A DNA stretch of 64,000 nucleotides. Source: Clostridia bacterium (lineage in GTDB: Bacteria > Bacillota > Clostridia > Oscillospirales > Acutalibacteraceae). Numbering within the stretch: position 1 is the first letter of the stretch; each line of letters opens with the position of its first letter. The stretch spans positions 96,367-160,366 of the forward strand of contig JAFYLQ010000063.1 of the NCBI GenBank assembly GCA_017550105.1, written 5' to 3'. Below are positions 9,055 through 18,720 of this stretch, one piece after another. The notes beneath the pieces were generated by a model. It saw only the letters and a program-made list of their open reading frames with translations. It was not told the origin of the DNA and did not search any database. A program made the position numbers and the translations under genes.

Positions 9055-10092
9055 ATGGCTCATTTCAGTGACGCAATTTATCAGCTTATCTCTATCATTA
9101 TGTCAATAATGATGGCTCTCGGTATGGTTGGTACTCCTTCTACTGACGATACACTCAAAAACATCAATGCAGACACAGTTCTCGATTTTGTTGTAGTTGG
9201 TGATACTCAGGTTTCTAACATTATGCCCAGCAGAGAAGCAAACTTTGCTGCTTTCGCTCAGGACATGAGAAACTCTCAGATTGACCTTGACGCTTTCATT
9301 GTAGCAGGTGACGTTACAGAAAACGGCTTCCCTGAAGAATACGCAAGAATCAAAGACAACATGTATGATTGGAAAGTAAACAACTACATTATGGTTACCG
9401 GTAACCACGATATCCGCCTTAATGAATACGAAGCAGGTACATCTCGCTTCTTTGAGTTTATGAACGATCTCAACGGCGGCAAGAACGACCAGAACAGCAC
9501 TCACTACAAATATACTGTTGAAGGCTATACATTCCTTGTTCTCGGTTCAGATAACTGGGATTTCGAAAAAGCTTACATCAGCGACGAACAGCTTCAGTGG
9601 CTCAACATAGAGCTTAAAGAGGCTACAAAAACAGGCAGACCTGTATTCGTTATTGCTCACTATCCTCTTGCTGAGTCCCACGGTCTTCCCGGCACATGGG
9701 GTTCATCAAACAGTGATGATGTTTACGGCTCACTTCCCACATACGTTGCTCCCACAGACCCCGATTATACCGGTTCTATCGGCGAACAGTCAAACGAGGT
9801 TTATGAAATCCTCAACGATTACAAGAACGTATTCTTCATCACAGGTCACCTTCACACAGGCTTCGGTAAGAACACATACCAGACAATTGACGAGGCTAAC
9901 AATGTTCAGGGCGTAAACGTTCCCTCAGTTGGTATCGACAACAAGGACGGTTCTTACAACAACCCCGCAACAGGTCTTTTTGTTGAGGTTACACCCACAC
10001 AGGTTACCTTCTACGCAAGAGACTTCGCTGAAGGCAAGTTCCTTACTGCTGACCAGTTTGAACAGGCAGTTATGACATACGACCTTATCTAA
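9055..10092 (+). CDS. Calcineurin-like metallophosphoesterase, probably membrane-associated
   Basis: 345 residues. The dimetal motifs are complete and in order: VVGDTQV, AGDVTENG, TGNHD, IAHYPL and TGHLHTGFG. The N-terminus (about 8-28) is a hydrophobic helix rather than a classic signal peptide. Substrate unknown; family members hydrolyse phosphomonoesters, diesters or undecaprenyl-type phosphates. Codon choice (AAC, CTC, TTC) is more biased than in neighbouring genes, which suggests high expression and fits its strong promoter. A paralogue-like enzyme lies at 18721-19896. Confidence 0.82.
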   Translation: MAHFSDAIYQLISIIMSIMMALGMVGTPSTDDTLKNINADTVLDFVVVGDTQVSNIMPSREANFAAFAQDMRNSQIDLDAFIVAGDVTENGFPEEYARIKDNMYDWKVNNYIMVTGNHDIRLNEYEAGTSRFFEFMNDLNGGKNDQNSTHYKYTVEGYTFLVLGSDNWDFEKAYISDEQLQWLNIELKEATKTGRPVFVIAHYPLAESHGLPGTWGSSNSDDVYGSLPTYVAPTDPDYTGSIGEQSNEVYEILNDYKNVFFITGHLHTGFGKNTYQTIDEANNVQGVNVPSVGIDNKDGSYNNPATGLFVEVTPTQVTFYARDFAEGKFLTADQFEQAVMTYDLI

Positions 10093-10106
10093 TTGAATTA
10101 AACCTA

Positions 10107-10140
10107 AGGAACTGCAGATTTTCTGCAGTTCCTCTTTTTT
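10107..10140 (+). terminator. Terminator of the phosphoesterase gene
   Basis: A perfect 12-bp stem (AGGAACTGCAGA / TCTGCAGTTCCT) with a 3-nt loop is followed by CTTTTTT. Confidence 0.9.
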
Positions 10141-10181
10141 GCCTTCCGCATATTATATTGCGGGAGGTGTTTTTTTATTTT

Positions 10182-10505
10182 ATGTGCTCTGACATTATAA
10201 CCCTGGGGTTATCGGTACTTGGAATTATTTTTTTGTTAATTATTTTTGTACTTAAAATAATGGTATGGCAAAGCGACAAAATTACAGTTGTCGTGCCCTT
10301 TTATACGGATAATGCCACTGTATATTCCACGGTTTATCAACTATATTCCGTTTTTAATTTTTTAGGACTACATAAAAAATGCACCATAGTCCTTATAAAC
10401 TACGGTGCATCTGAAAACTTTTGTAACGAAGTACGTGAATTTTATAAAAATTATAATTTTGTTAAAATTCTGAACTCCTGCGATTTACAGAATAAACTCT
10501 TTTAA
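10182..10505 (+). CDS. Small single-span membrane protein, unknown function
   Basis: 107 residues. A hydrophobic helix (about 4-28) is followed by a cytoplasmic domain beginning [12 protein letters not shown], which resembles the first beta strand of GT-A glycosyltransferases but has no later motifs and ends far too early. GGGAGG lies 14 bases before the ATG across a T-rich stretch, an unusually long spacing. The stop overlaps the end of the converging argF gene. It could be a degenerate transferase remnant. Confidence 0.5.
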   Translation: MCSDIITLGLSVLGIIFLLIIFVLKIMVWQSDKITVVVPFYTDNATVYSTVYQLYSVFNFLGLHKKCTIVLINYGASENFCNEVREFYKNYNFVKILNSCDLQNKLF

Positions 10506-11485
10506 AGAGTCGCATACATTACGGCTTTAATTGTGTGCATTCTATTTTCTGCCTCTTTAAATACTACGGAGCGTTCGCTTTCAAAAACCTCGTCGGTAAC
10601 CTCCATAGCATCACGGTTAAATTTCTCGCACATTTTCTTGCCGATTTCTGTCTTTTTATCGTGGTATGAGGGAAGACAATGCATAAAGATAGCATTTTCA
10701 CCCGCATTGTCCATAAGTGCCTTGTTTACCTGATATGCACCTAAGTCGTTAATACGCTCTGCCCAAACAAGCTCGGGCTCACCCATTGAAACCCAGATAT
10801 CGGTATAAATAACGTCTGCATTTTTTGTTGCTTCCTTGGGGTCCTCAATAAATGAAAGTGTAGCACCTGTTTCAGCGGCAATTTTCTTGCATTCATCCAC
10901 AAGGGCTGAATCAGGGAAGTATTTTTCAGGAGCGCAAGCGGTGAAGTTAAGGCCCATTTTTGCACAACCCACCATAAGTGAGTTACCCATATTGTATCTT
11001 GCATCACCCATATAAACAAAGTTAATTCCCTTAAGGTAGCCGAAATGCTCCTTAATTGTAAGGAAGTCTGCAAGAATCTGTGTGGGGTGGAATTCGTTTG
11101 TAAGACCATTCCACACGGGAACTGATGAATACTTTGCAAGCTCCTCAACAACAGCCTGACCGTGACCGCGGTACTCAATACCGTCATACATTGAACTTAA
11201 AACACGTGCGGTATCCGCAATGCTTTCCTTTCTGCCTATCTGTGAAGCAGAGGGGTCAAGGTAAGTAACGCCCATACCCAAATCCCTTGCGGCAACCTCG
11301 AAGCTGCAACGGGTTCTTGTGCTTGTTTTTTCAAATATAAGAGCAATATTTTTACCCTTGAGTGTATCGTGAGGAATACCGTTTTTCTTTTTTGCCTTAA
11401 GGTCTGCGGCAAGATTAATAAGGTACTCCATTTCCTCGCCTGTATAATCCAATAATTTTAAAAAGTCGCGTCCTTTGAGATTCAT
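10502..11485 (-). CDS. argF: Ornithine carbamoyltransferase
   Basis: 327 residues. It makes citrulline from ornithine and carbamoyl phosphate. The carbamoyl-phosphate site STRTRCSFE, the FHPTQ motif and the ornithine-binding HCLPSYHD loop are all present. It is the last gene of the arginine cluster, one base after argD. No arcA or arcC is nearby and all neighbours are biosynthetic, so the anabolic role is favoured over the arginine-deiminase pathway. Confidence 0.95.
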   Translation of the reverse strand: MNLKGRDFLKLLDYTGEEMEYLINLAADLKAKKKNGIPHDTLKGKNIALIFEKTSTRTRCSFEVAARDLGMGVTYLDPSASQIGRKESIADTARVLSSMYDGIEYRGHGQAVVEELAKYSSVPVWNGLTNEFHPTQILADFLTIKEHFGYLKGINFVYMGDARYNMGNSLMVGCAKMGLNFTACAPEKYFPDSALVDECKKIAAETGATLSFIEDPKEATKNADVIYTDIWVSMGEPELVWAERINDLGAYQVNKALMDNAGENAIFMHCLPSYHDKKTEIGKKMCEKFNRDAMEVTDEVFESERSVVFKEAENRMHTIKAVMYATL

Positions 11486-11486
11486 C

Positions 11487-12656
11487 TTAAAGCTCCTCTC
11501 TCATAGCATTTTTTATAATTCCAACGGCTTTTTCCAAATCCTCAAAAGGAATGTTAAGAGGAGGAAGAAGTCTTAATTTATTTTTGGCTTTAATGGGAAG
11601 AACACCGTTCTCCTGACATTCTTTAAGAACCTCGTTAACGTCCTTTTTGGTTTCAATGCCAAGCATCAGACCCAAGCCCGTAATACCCACAACGCCCTCG
11701 GCGTTACCAAGCTCACGTATGATATAATCGTGCTTTTCCTCAACGGACTTTAAGAATGCATCGTCAAGCCTTTTTATAATATTGTAGGCACCTGCACAGG
11801 AAACAGGATTGCCACCGAAGGTTGAACCGTGTGTTCCCGGTGTGTAAACCTCTGCAGTTTTTTCAAAGAACATTGTAGCACCCAAGGGCAAGCCACCGCC
11901 GATACCCTTAGCGGTTGAAACAATGTCGGGTGTAATGCCGTACTTCATATAACCATAAAGAGCACCTGTTCTGCCGTTACCTGTCTGAACCTCGTCAACA
12001 ACAAGAATAATATCTTCCTTTTCACAAAGGTCTGCAATTCCCTTTACAAAGGCTTCATCAAGGGGAACAACTCCGCCCTCGCCCTGTACAACCTCAAACA
12101 TAATTGCGGCAATTTTATTTTCTTTTACAAGAGTCTTTATTCCTTCAATATCCCCTGCATCCGCATAAAGGAAGCCGTCTGTAAGGGGAAGGAAATCCTT
12201 GTGAAAGCTTTCCTGACCTGTTGCGGCAAGGGTTGTTATAGTTCTGCCGTGGAAGCTATTGTTAAGGGTTATTATTTTGTAATAATCAGTGCCCTTTTTC
12301 TCTGCCGCATATTTACGGGCGGCTTTTATTGCACACTCGTTAGCCTCGGCACCTGAGTTTGAAAAGAAAACCTTTTTAGCACCTGTTTTTTCACAAAGAA
12401 TTTCTGCCAGCTTAACACAGGGTGATGAATAATAAAGGTTGGACGTATGCTGAAGGGTTGTTAACTGTTCAGTAACCGCTTCAATCCACTCTTTATCACC
12501 AACGCCGAACACACTGACACCGATACCCGTACCCATATCAATGTATTCCTTACCCTCATCATCATAAAGCTTACTGCCTTCACCACGTACAATTTCAATG
12601 GGGAAACGTGCATAAGTATTAGCAACGTATTTTTTATCAAGCTCTTTAATACTCAT
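11487..12656 (-). CDS. argD: Acetylornithine aminotransferase
   Basis: 389 residues, class III PLP aminotransferase. [21 protein letters not shown], the PLP-lysine region [14 protein letters not shown] and [10 protein letters not shown] are intact. It converts N-acetylglutamate semialdehyde to N-acetylornithine. The start codon directly abuts the argB stop codon. Confidence 0.95.
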   Translation of the reverse strand: MSIKELDKKYVANTYARFPIEIVRGEGSKLYDDEGKEYIDMGTGIGVSVFGVGDKEWIEAVTEQLTTLQHTSNLYYSSPCVKLAEILCEKTGAKKVFFSNSGAEANECAIKAARKYAAEKKGTDYYKIITLNNSFHGRTITTLAATGQESFHKDFLPLTDGFLYADAGDIEGIKTLVKENKIAAIMFEVVQGEGGVVPLDEAFVKGIADLCEKEDIILVVDEVQTGNGRTGALYGYMKYGITPDIVSTAKGIGGGLPLGATMFFEKTAEVYTPGTHGSTFGGNPVSCAGAYNIIKRLDDAFLKSVEEKHDYIIRELGNAEGVVGITGLGLMLGIETKKDVNEVLKECQENGVLPIKAKNKLRLLPPLNIPFEDLEKAVGIIKNAMREEL

Positions 12657-13529
12657 TTAATCCATCCCCTTAACCATTGTACCTGCACCCTCGTCGGTGA
12701 GCAATTCAAGAAGCACCGCGTGAGGAACACGGCCGTCAAGGATTGTAACACGTCTTACACCCTTTTCAATAGCCTCTATGCAACACTCAACCTTGGGAAT
12801 CATACCGCCTGTAATAACACCCTCGTCAAAAAGCTGTCTTGCCTCCTCGGTATTTACTCGTTTAATTAACGAATCAGGGTCGTTAACATCCCTTAAAATG
12901 CCGGGAATATCGGTCATTGTAATAAGTCTTTCGGCATGCATTGCACCCGCAATAAAGGAAGCGGCAGTGTCGGCATTGATATTGTAAACGTTACCATCAC
13001 TATCGCAACCCACAGTTGAAACAACGGGGATATAATGCTTTTCAATAAGGTCTAAAATGGGTTGAACGTTTACGTTTGTAATTTCACCTACGAAGCCCAG
13101 TCTTTCGTCCTTAACCTTGGCTTCAATAAGATGACCGTCAATACCTGAAATACCTACTGCATTGCCGCCGAATTCACCCAAAAGATTTACAAGCTGTTTA
13201 TTGATTTTACCTGCAAGAACCATCTGCACAATTTCTGCAGTTTCCTTGTCAGTAACACGAAGACCGTCAACAAATTTACTTTCCTTACCCACCTTCTTGA
13301 GCATTTCGGAAATTTCGGGTCCGCCACCGTGAACAAGCACGGGCTTGACACCTATAAGCCACAGAAGAACAATATCCTCCATAACCTGCATTTTAAGCTC
13401 TTCGCTTATCATTGCGTTGCCGCCGTATTTAACAACAACTATTTTATCGTGATACTTCTGTATGTACGGAAGTGCCTGAGTAAGTATTTCCGCACGCTGA
13501 TGATTATTAATATTCAAATTCTCGTTCAT
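12657..13529 (-). CDS. argB: Acetylglutamate kinase
   Basis: 290 residues, amino-acid-kinase fold. KYGGNAM and LVHGGGPEI nucleotide and substrate motifs are present. It phosphorylates N-acetylglutamate, the second step of the route. It has an N-terminal extension of about 25 residues before the kinase core, as in arginine-inhibited hexameric enzymes, so feedback inhibition by arginine is likely (family knowledge). Confidence 0.95.
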   Translation of the reverse strand: MNENLNINNHQRAEILTQALPYIQKYHDKIVVVKYGGNAMISEELKMQVMEDIVLLWLIGVKPVLVHGGGPEISEMLKKVGKESKFVDGLRVTDKETAEIVQMVLAGKINKQLVNLLGEFGGNAVGISGIDGHLIEAKVKDERLGFVGEITNVNVQPILDLIEKHYIPVVSTVGCDSDGNVYNINADTAASFIAGAMHAERLITMTDIPGILRDVNDPDSLIKRVNTEEARQLFDEGVITGGMIPKVECCIEAIEKGVRRVTILDGRVPHAVLLELLTDEGAGTMVKGMD

Positions 13530-13533
13530 ATTA

Positions 13534-14745
13534 TCAAGTCCTGTAATCGCCGTTTATTTTTACATATTCGTACGTTAAATCGCAACCCCAAGCGGTTGAA
13601 GTGAATTCGCCCGAATTAAGACCAACGTTTATTGTAATCTCTTTTTCAAGAAGGATTTCCTTCGCGATTTCCTCAGAAAATTCAATTCCGGAGCCGTCCT
13701 TACAAACAGGGATTGTACCCTTAGCAGATGTAAATGAAACGTCAACCTTTGTAACGTCAACGTCTGCACCGCTGTAGCCTATGGCACAAAGAACACGTCC
13801 CCAGTTAGCGTCGGCACCGAACATTGCCGCTTTAGTAAGAGATGAGCAGATAACACTCTTTGCAACTGTTTTTGCAGTAGCATCGTCCTTAGCACCTGTA
13901 AAAACACATTCAAGAAGCTTTGTTGCGCCCTCGCCGTCACCTGCAATCATTCTGCAAAGGTGCACGGTAACTGTGTTAAGTGCCTTCATAAACGTATCGA
14001 AGGCCTCGCCCTCGGCAGTGATTTCTTCGTTCCCTGCCATACCGTTTGCAAGAACCGTTACCATATCGTTTGTAGAGGTATCACCATCAACACTTACCAT
14101 ATTGAAGGTGCTCTGAATATCCTTTGAAAGCGCTTTCTGAAGCATTTCTGAAGAAATTGCAACGTCACTTGTAATAAATACGAGCATTGTAGCCATATTG
14201 GGATGAATCATACCCGAGCCCTTGGCAATACCGCCGATTTTACAGGTAACACCGCCAATTTCAAAGGAAACTGCAACCTCCTTCTGAACTGTATCGGTTG
14301 TCATAATACCCTCTGCCGCATCCTGACTGTTGTTGCCGAGAGCCGCCGTAAGAGTATTGATTGAATTTTTAATCGGTGTAATATCAAGGGGGAGACCGAT
14401 AACACCCGTTGAAGCAACAATAACGTCATCCTCGCTGATATTAAGTGCCTCTGCGGTGATTTTTGCCATATTCTCCGCAACCTCAATACCGTTTGCATTA
14501 CAGGTGTTAGCGTTACCGCTATTGCAGATAACCGCCTGTGCCTTACCGTCAATAAGGTGAGCCTTTGTAACTGCAAGAGGCGCACCCTTAACAAGGTTTG
14601 TAGTATAAACTGCCGCCGCAGATGCTTTTGTTTCACTGAAAATCAAAGCAAGGTCTTTTTTTGTTTTGTTTTTTCTGATACCGCAATGAACACCGCCTGC
14701 GGTAAAGCCCTTTGCGGCACAGATACCGCCATTTATAAATTCCAT
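13534..14745 (-). CDS. argJ: Bifunctional glutamate N-acetyltransferase / ornithine acetyltransferase
   Basis: 403 residues. It recycles acetyl from N-acetylornithine to glutamate. The autoprocessing region GSGMIHPNMATMLVF is intact; the Thr after MA becomes the nucleophile of the beta chain. With ArgJ the pathway needs neither argA nor argE, and neither is in the cluster. It sits 3 bases after argC and 4 bases before argB. Confidence 0.95.
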   Translation of the reverse strand: MEFINGGICAAKGFTAGGVHCGIRKNKTKKDLALIFSETKASAAAVYTTNLVKGAPLAVTKAHLIDGKAQAVICNSGNANTCNANGIEVAENMAKITAEALNISEDDVIVASTGVIGLPLDITPIKNSINTLTAALGNNSQDAAEGIMTTDTVQKEVAVSFEIGGVTCKIGGIAKGSGMIHPNMATMLVFITSDVAISSEMLQKALSKDIQSTFNMVSVDGDTSTNDMVTVLANGMAGNEEITAEGEAFDTFMKALNTVTVHLCRMIAGDGEGATKLLECVFTGAKDDATAKTVAKSVICSSLTKAAMFGADANWGRVLCAIGYSGADVDVTKVDVSFTSAKGTIPVCKDGSGIEFSEEIAKEILLEKEITINVGLNSGEFTSTAWGCDLTYEYVKINGDYRT

Positions 14746-14748
14746 TCT

Positions 14749-15675
14749 TTACACCTCGAGACCGTTTGTATCACTATTGCCAAGTACGATATTAAGGCAT
14801 TCAACTGCGGCGCCTGAAGCACCCTTGCCTAAATTATCGTATCTTGCAGTAAGAATAAATCTGTCCTCGTTACCAAAAACGGAAACAATCATACTATCCT
14901 TACCCGAAAGAAGCCCTGCAGAAATAAATCCTTCCTCGCTATTGTCACAATATGTAACAATGGGGCCTGTATATTTGTTTTTATAAATTTCTTTTATATC
15001 CTCAATACCATATCCTTCCTTTAAATCACTTTTGAATAAAGGAACGGTAACCTCCATACCCGAGTAGAAATCCCCTACCACGGGACAGAAAACGGGAGCG
15101 TTATCAATACCCGAAATCTTAACCATCTCTTTAAGATGCTTGTGACTCTGAGTAAGAGCATACTGTCTTGGAGCACCTAAAAGCTCGTCAGGTTCCTCCT
15201 CGTAGTCGGCAATCATTTTTTTACCGCCACCGCTATAGCCTGTAAGTGAGAAGCAGGAAAGCTTGTCGGTATTTTCAAGAATACCCGCCTCAACAAGAGG
15301 ATATACAAGCGAAATAAAGCCGCTTGCGTGACATCCGGGAACCGCAATTCTTTTTGAATTTTTAATCTTTTCACGATGTGAAGCCGAAAGTTCGGGGAAA
15401 CCGTAAGCCCAGTCGTCAAGTGTACGATGTGCAGTAGACGTATCAATAACTACCGTATTTTCGTTTTCAATTAAGGAAACGGATTCTCTTGCCGCATCAT
15501 CGGGCAAACACAAAAAGGCAATATCCGCATTATTAAGTGCCTCCTCACGGCACTGAGGGTCCTTCCTTTTTTCATCGTCAAGGCTTATAAGCTCAATACC
15601 CTCAAAGGCTTCAAGTCTTTCATATATTCTTAAACCGGTGGTACCGGCTTTACCGTCAATAAATATCTTTGTCAT
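14749..15675 (-). CDS. argC: N-acetyl-gamma-glutamyl-phosphate reductase (short, type 2)
   Basis: 308 residues, clearly shorter than the roughly 345-residue type 1 enzyme and matching the type 2 form. The start carries IFIDGKAGTTGLRI for NADP binding, and the catalytic Cys is in AVPGCHASG. It reduces N-acetylglutamyl phosphate to the semialdehyde. It lies 10 bases after argH in the same transcript. Confidence 0.93.
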   Translation of the reverse strand: MTKIFIDGKAGTTGLRIYERLEAFEGIELISLDDEKRKDPQCREEALNNADIAFLCLPDDAARESVSLIENENTVVIDTSTAHRTLDDWAYGFPELSASHREKIKNSKRIAVPGCHASGFISLVYPLVEAGILENTDKLSCFSLTGYSGGGKKMIADYEEEPDELLGAPRQYALTQSHKHLKEMVKISGIDNAPVFCPVVGDFYSGMEVTVPLFKSDLKEGYGIEDIKEIYKNKYTGPIVTYCDNSEEGFISAGLLSGKDSMIVSVFGNEDRFILTARYDNLGKGASGAAVECLNIVLGNSDTNGLEV

Positions 15676-15685
15676 AATAACTCTC

Positions 15686-17056
15686 TTATTTGTTTAATTT
15701 TTTAACTCTTTCAACCTGTGCAAGAACGTTCTGAGGAGCGGGACCGCCCAAGGAGGTACGGTCGTTTACGCATTTATCAAGGTTAATTGCCTCGTAAACA
15801 CCCTCATCGAATATTTCGCAGATGCCCTTGTATTTTTCAATGGGTAAGGTTTCAAGGGTGAGACCCTCGGCAATGCAAAGAGCAACAATTTCACCTGTTG
15901 CCTTGTATGCATCACGGAAGGGAAGCCCCTTACCCACAAGATAATCCGCACAGTCAGTAGCATTTATAAAGCCGCCCGCTGCCGCTTTACGCATATTGTC
16001 GGTAAGTGCGGTCATTGTATCAAGCATGGGAATGAAGGCGGTAAGGCACATTTTGACTGTATCGAAGGCATCAAAAATCGCCTCTTTATCCTCCTGCATA
16101 TCCTTGTTATATGCCAAGGGAAGACCCTTCATCATTGTAAGAAGTGTGGTTAAATCACCAAAAACTCTGCCTGATTTACCACGGATTAACTCAGTAATAT
16201 CGGGATTCTTTTTCTGAGGCATAATGGATGAGCCTGTTGAGAAGGCATCGTCGAGCTCAATGAACTTGAATTCCCATGAGCACCAAAGAACAATTTCCTC
16301 TGAGAAGCGTGAAAGATGCACCATAAGAATTGACAATGCAGATGCAAGCTCCATACAGAAATCTCTGTCGGAAACACCGTCAAGAGAGTTTTGCATTGCT
16401 CCCTTAAAGCCGAGGGCTTCAGCGGTCATTTCACGGTCTGTGATGTAGGTTGTACCTGCAAGTGCACAGGAACCGAGAGGACAATAATTCATTCTGTTTT
16501 TTGCATCAATAATTCTTTCCTTATCACGAAGGAGCATTTCTGCATAAGCCATTAAATGATGACCGAAGGTAATGGGCTGTGCTCTCTGAAGGTGAGTATA
16601 ACCGGGCATTACCGCACTTGCATACTGCTCTGCCTTTTTGCAAAGCACGTCAATAAGCTCTATAAGCTGATTAAGCACGTCATCACATTCGTGACGAAGG
16701 TAAAGTCTGATATCAAGCGCAACCTGGTCGTTACGGCTACGTGCCGTATGCAAACGCTTGCCCGCCGCACCGATTCGCTGAGTTAATTCACCCTCAACGA
16801 AGGTGTGAATATCCTCTGCATTGGGGTCAATAAGCAGGGTGCCGTTTTCAATTTCGTTTTTAATATTGTTAAGACCCTCAACAATAAGACCTAAATCATC
16901 GCTTGAAATAATACCCTGTGCACAAAGCATTGTAGCGTGAGCAACGCTACCCTCGATATCCTCCTTGTACATACGGCTATCAAACTTGATTGATGAGTTA
17001 AAATCGTTGGTTTTCGGGTCGATTTCCTTTGAAAATCTGCCTTTCCAGAGCTGCAT
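15686..17056 (-). CDS. argH: Argininosuccinate lyase
   Basis: 456 residues, fumarase/aspartase superfamily. The mobile signature loop GSSIMPQKKNPD holds the catalytic Ser, and HTARSRNDQVA binds substrate. It splits argininosuccinate into arginine and fumarate. It follows argG after a 98-bp gap with a hairpin, so its level may be set partly by read-through from argG. Confidence 0.95.
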   Translation of the reverse strand: MQLWKGRFSKEIDPKTNDFNSSIKFDSRMYKEDIEGSVAHATMLCAQGIISSDDLGLIVEGLNNIKNEIENGTLLIDPNAEDIHTFVEGELTQRIGAAGKRLHTARSRNDQVALDIRLYLRHECDDVLNQLIELIDVLCKKAEQYASAVMPGYTHLQRAQPITFGHHLMAYAEMLLRDKERIIDAKNRMNYCPLGSCALAGTTYITDREMTAEALGFKGAMQNSLDGVSDRDFCMELASALSILMVHLSRFSEEIVLWCSWEFKFIELDDAFSTGSSIMPQKKNPDITELIRGKSGRVFGDLTTLLTMMKGLPLAYNKDMQEDKEAIFDAFDTVKMCLTAFIPMLDTMTALTDNMRKAAAGGFINATDCADYLVGKGLPFRDAYKATGEIVALCIAEGLTLETLPIEKYKGICEIFDEGVYEAINLDKCVNDRTSLGGPAPQNVLAQVERVKKLNK

Positions 17057-17108
17057 ATAAATATCTCCTTAGAGTGAATTGAATGTTAAAATATCCTATT
17101 ATTAAACA

Positions 17109-17146
17109 CAATACGACAAAGGATTATTTCACCTTTGTCGTGTATT
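17109..17146 (-). terminator. Hairpin between argG and argH
   Basis: ACGACAAAGG / CCTTTGTCGT form a perfect 10-bp stem that can be extended by CAATA/TATTG with a small bulge. No clear U-tract follows on the minus strand, so partial termination or mRNA processing between argG and argH is more likely than full termination. Confidence 0.55.
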
Positions 17147-17154
17147 GCTTGTGA

Positions 17155-18387
17155 TTAGTTTTCTTCTCTCTGCTTGTCAAGAAGTGCTTTAACCTTAATT
17201 GAAAGACCAAAGAGGTTAATGAAGCCTGCAGAATCCTGCTGGTTGTAAGCGCCGCCGTCGTCACCGAAGGATGCAACGTTTTCATCATAGAGTGAGTAGG
17301 GTGATGTGATACCTGCGTTGATGATGTTGCCCTTGTAAAGCTTAAGCTTAACGTCACCTGTTACTGTTTCCTGAGTCTTGTCAACGAAGGCTGAAAGAGC
17401 TTCACGAAGGGGTGTGAACCAAAGACCGTTGTAAACAACCTCGCCGAACTTCTGAGCAACCAACTTTTTGTAGTGCTGAGTGTCACGGTCAAGAGTAATC
17501 ATTTCAAGAAGCTCGTGTGCCTTGTAGAGAATTGCACCACCGGGAGTTTCGTAAACACCACGGCTCTTCATACCCACAAGACGGTTTTCAACGATGTCAA
17601 GAAGACCGATGCCGTTTGCACCGCCAACCTCGTTGAGCTTTTCAACGATTGCAAGACCGCCCATTTCTACGCCGTCAATTGCAGTGGGAACACCCTTTTC
17701 AAAGTGGATTGAAATGTATGTGGGTTCATCAGGAGCCTGTTCGGGAGAAACACCCATTTCAAGGAAGCCGTCCTTATTGTAAAGGGGCTCGTTTGCAGGA
17801 TCCTCAAGGTCAAGACCTTCGTGTGAAAGGTGCCATACGTTTTTATCCTTTGAATAGTTGGTTTCACGGTTAATCTTAAGAGGAATGTTGTGTGCTTCAG
17901 CGTAAGCAATTTCTTCCTCACGGGATTTGATATCCCATTCACGCCAAGGAGCGATGATTGCCATCTCGGGAGCGAAGGCCTTAAGAGTTAATTCAAAACG
18001 AACCTGGTCGTTACCCTTACCTGTGCAGCCGTGGCAGATAGCATCTGCACCCTCTTTAATAGCGATTTCTGCAAGACCCTTTGCAATACAGGGACGAGCG
18101 TGAGATGTACCTAAAAGATACTGCTCATACTCAGCACCGGCTTTAAGACAGGGCCAGATGTATTCTTCAACGTATTCCTCTTTGAGGTCGAGGATGTAAA
18201 GTTTTGAAGCACCTGTTGCGATTGCTTTCTCTTCAAGTCCGTCAAGCTCAGTACCCTGACCAACGTCACCTGAAACAGCAATAACCTCACAGTTGTTGTA
18301 ATTTTCCTTGAGCCAGGGGATGATGATTGATGTGTCAAGACCGCCTGAGTATGCAAGAACTACTTTTTTGATATCCTTCTTATTCAT
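17155..18387 (-). CDS. argG: Argininosuccinate synthase
   Basis: 410 residues. It joins citrulline and aspartate with ATP. The P-loop AYSGGLDTS is near the N-terminus and [13 protein letters not shown] follows. I start at MNKKDIKK, which has GGAGG upstream; the frame is open further up but carries no ribosome site and would run into the promoter. It is first in the argGHCJBDF order and is controlled by the ArgR-type operators at 18424-18458. Confidence 0.95.
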   Translation of the reverse strand: MNKKDIKKVVLAYSGGLDTSIIIPWLKENYNNCEVIAVSGDVGQGTELDGLEEKAIATGASKLYILDLKEEYVEEYIWPCLKAGAEYEQYLLGTSHARPCIAKGLAEIAIKEGADAICHGCTGKGNDQVRFELTLKAFAPEMAIIAPWREWDIKSREEEIAYAEAHNIPLKINRETNYSKDKNVWHLSHEGLDLEDPANEPLYNKDGFLEMGVSPEQAPDEPTYISIHFEKGVPTAIDGVEMGGLAIVEKLNEVGGANGIGLLDIVENRLVGMKSRGVYETPGGAILYKAHELLEMITLDRDTQHYKKLVAQKFGEVVYNGLWFTPLREALSAFVDKTQETVTGDVKLKLYKGNIINAGITSPYSLYDENVASFGDDGGAYNQQDSAGFINLFGLSIKVKALLDKQREEN

Positions 18388-18423
18388 TTTTATTTCCTCC
18401 AAAATCAAGATGTATTCACCATG

Positions 18424-18458
18424 TGCAAAAATATTCATTCGATATGCATAGTTATACA
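18424..18458 (-). promoter_or_regulatory. Tandem ARG boxes (ArgR operator) at the argG promoter
   Basis: Two 14-bp palindromic cores, TGCAAAAATATTCA (18424-18437) and TGCATAGTTATACA (18445-18458), each match 11-12 of the 14 ARG-box positions TGAATWWWWATTCA. Their 21-bp centre spacing equals two 18-bp ArgR boxes separated by 3 bp, the classic arrangement for one ArgR hexamer. The second box covers the -10 element, so arginine-dependent repression is expected. No argR gene is in the window. Confidence 0.75.
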
Positions 18459-18479
18459 CCTTTATGCAAAAAAAGTCAA
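18451..18479 (-). promoter_or_regulatory. Promoter of argG
   Basis: Minus strand: -35 TTGACT (18474-18479), 17-bp spacer, -10 TATAAC (18451-18456), overlapped by the downstream ARG box. Confidence 0.75.
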
Positions 18480-18623
18480 CAGATTTACAAAAATATTTTT
18501 TATATATGGTTTTTTCGCCTTTTTGCAGTAAAACCCAATAAATACGCCGTATATTTTGGTTATTTTTGCAATAAATATCAGCAAAACTGTTTCATATACG
18601 GGCTCCAATCCCGCAAATATTTA

Positions 18624-18667
18624 TGCATTATAATTGTATATATGCATTCTTTATGCATTTTTGTGCA
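18624..18667. promoter_or_regulatory. Distal cluster of ARG-box-like palindromes
   Basis: The 260-bp gap between argG and the next gene has no coding. It holds four more TGCAT/ATGCA half-sites within 44 bp, including TGCATTTTTGTGCA (18654-18667). They lie about 170-210 bp upstream of the proximal ARG boxes and could support ArgR looping, or they may be chance in AT-rich DNA. Confidence 0.35.
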
Positions 18668-18671
18668 TAAA

Positions 18672-18707
18672 AAAATCACCGCAACACTTTCGCATTGCGG
18701 TGATTTT
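18672..18707 (-). terminator. Terminator of the second phosphoesterase gene
   Basis: AAAATCACCGCAA pairs perfectly with TTGCGGTGATTTT around a 10-nt loop, followed on the minus strand by T-rich sequence. Confidence 0.85.
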
Positions 18708-18720
18708 ATCGTGATTTTAA

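Noticed and set aside
10107-10140. Riboswitch or attenuator before the small ORF at 10182
   Set aside because: A single perfect stem with T-run directly after the phosphoesterase stop is a plain terminator; no aptamer-like structure surrounds it.
17473-17942. Several overlapping small ORFs within argG
   Set aside because: They are alternative-frame shadows of the intact argininosuccinate synthase gene.
10502-18387. Arginine deiminase (catabolic) cluster
   Set aside because: There is no arcA, arcC or arcD; the set argG, H, C, J, B, D, F is a full biosynthetic route.
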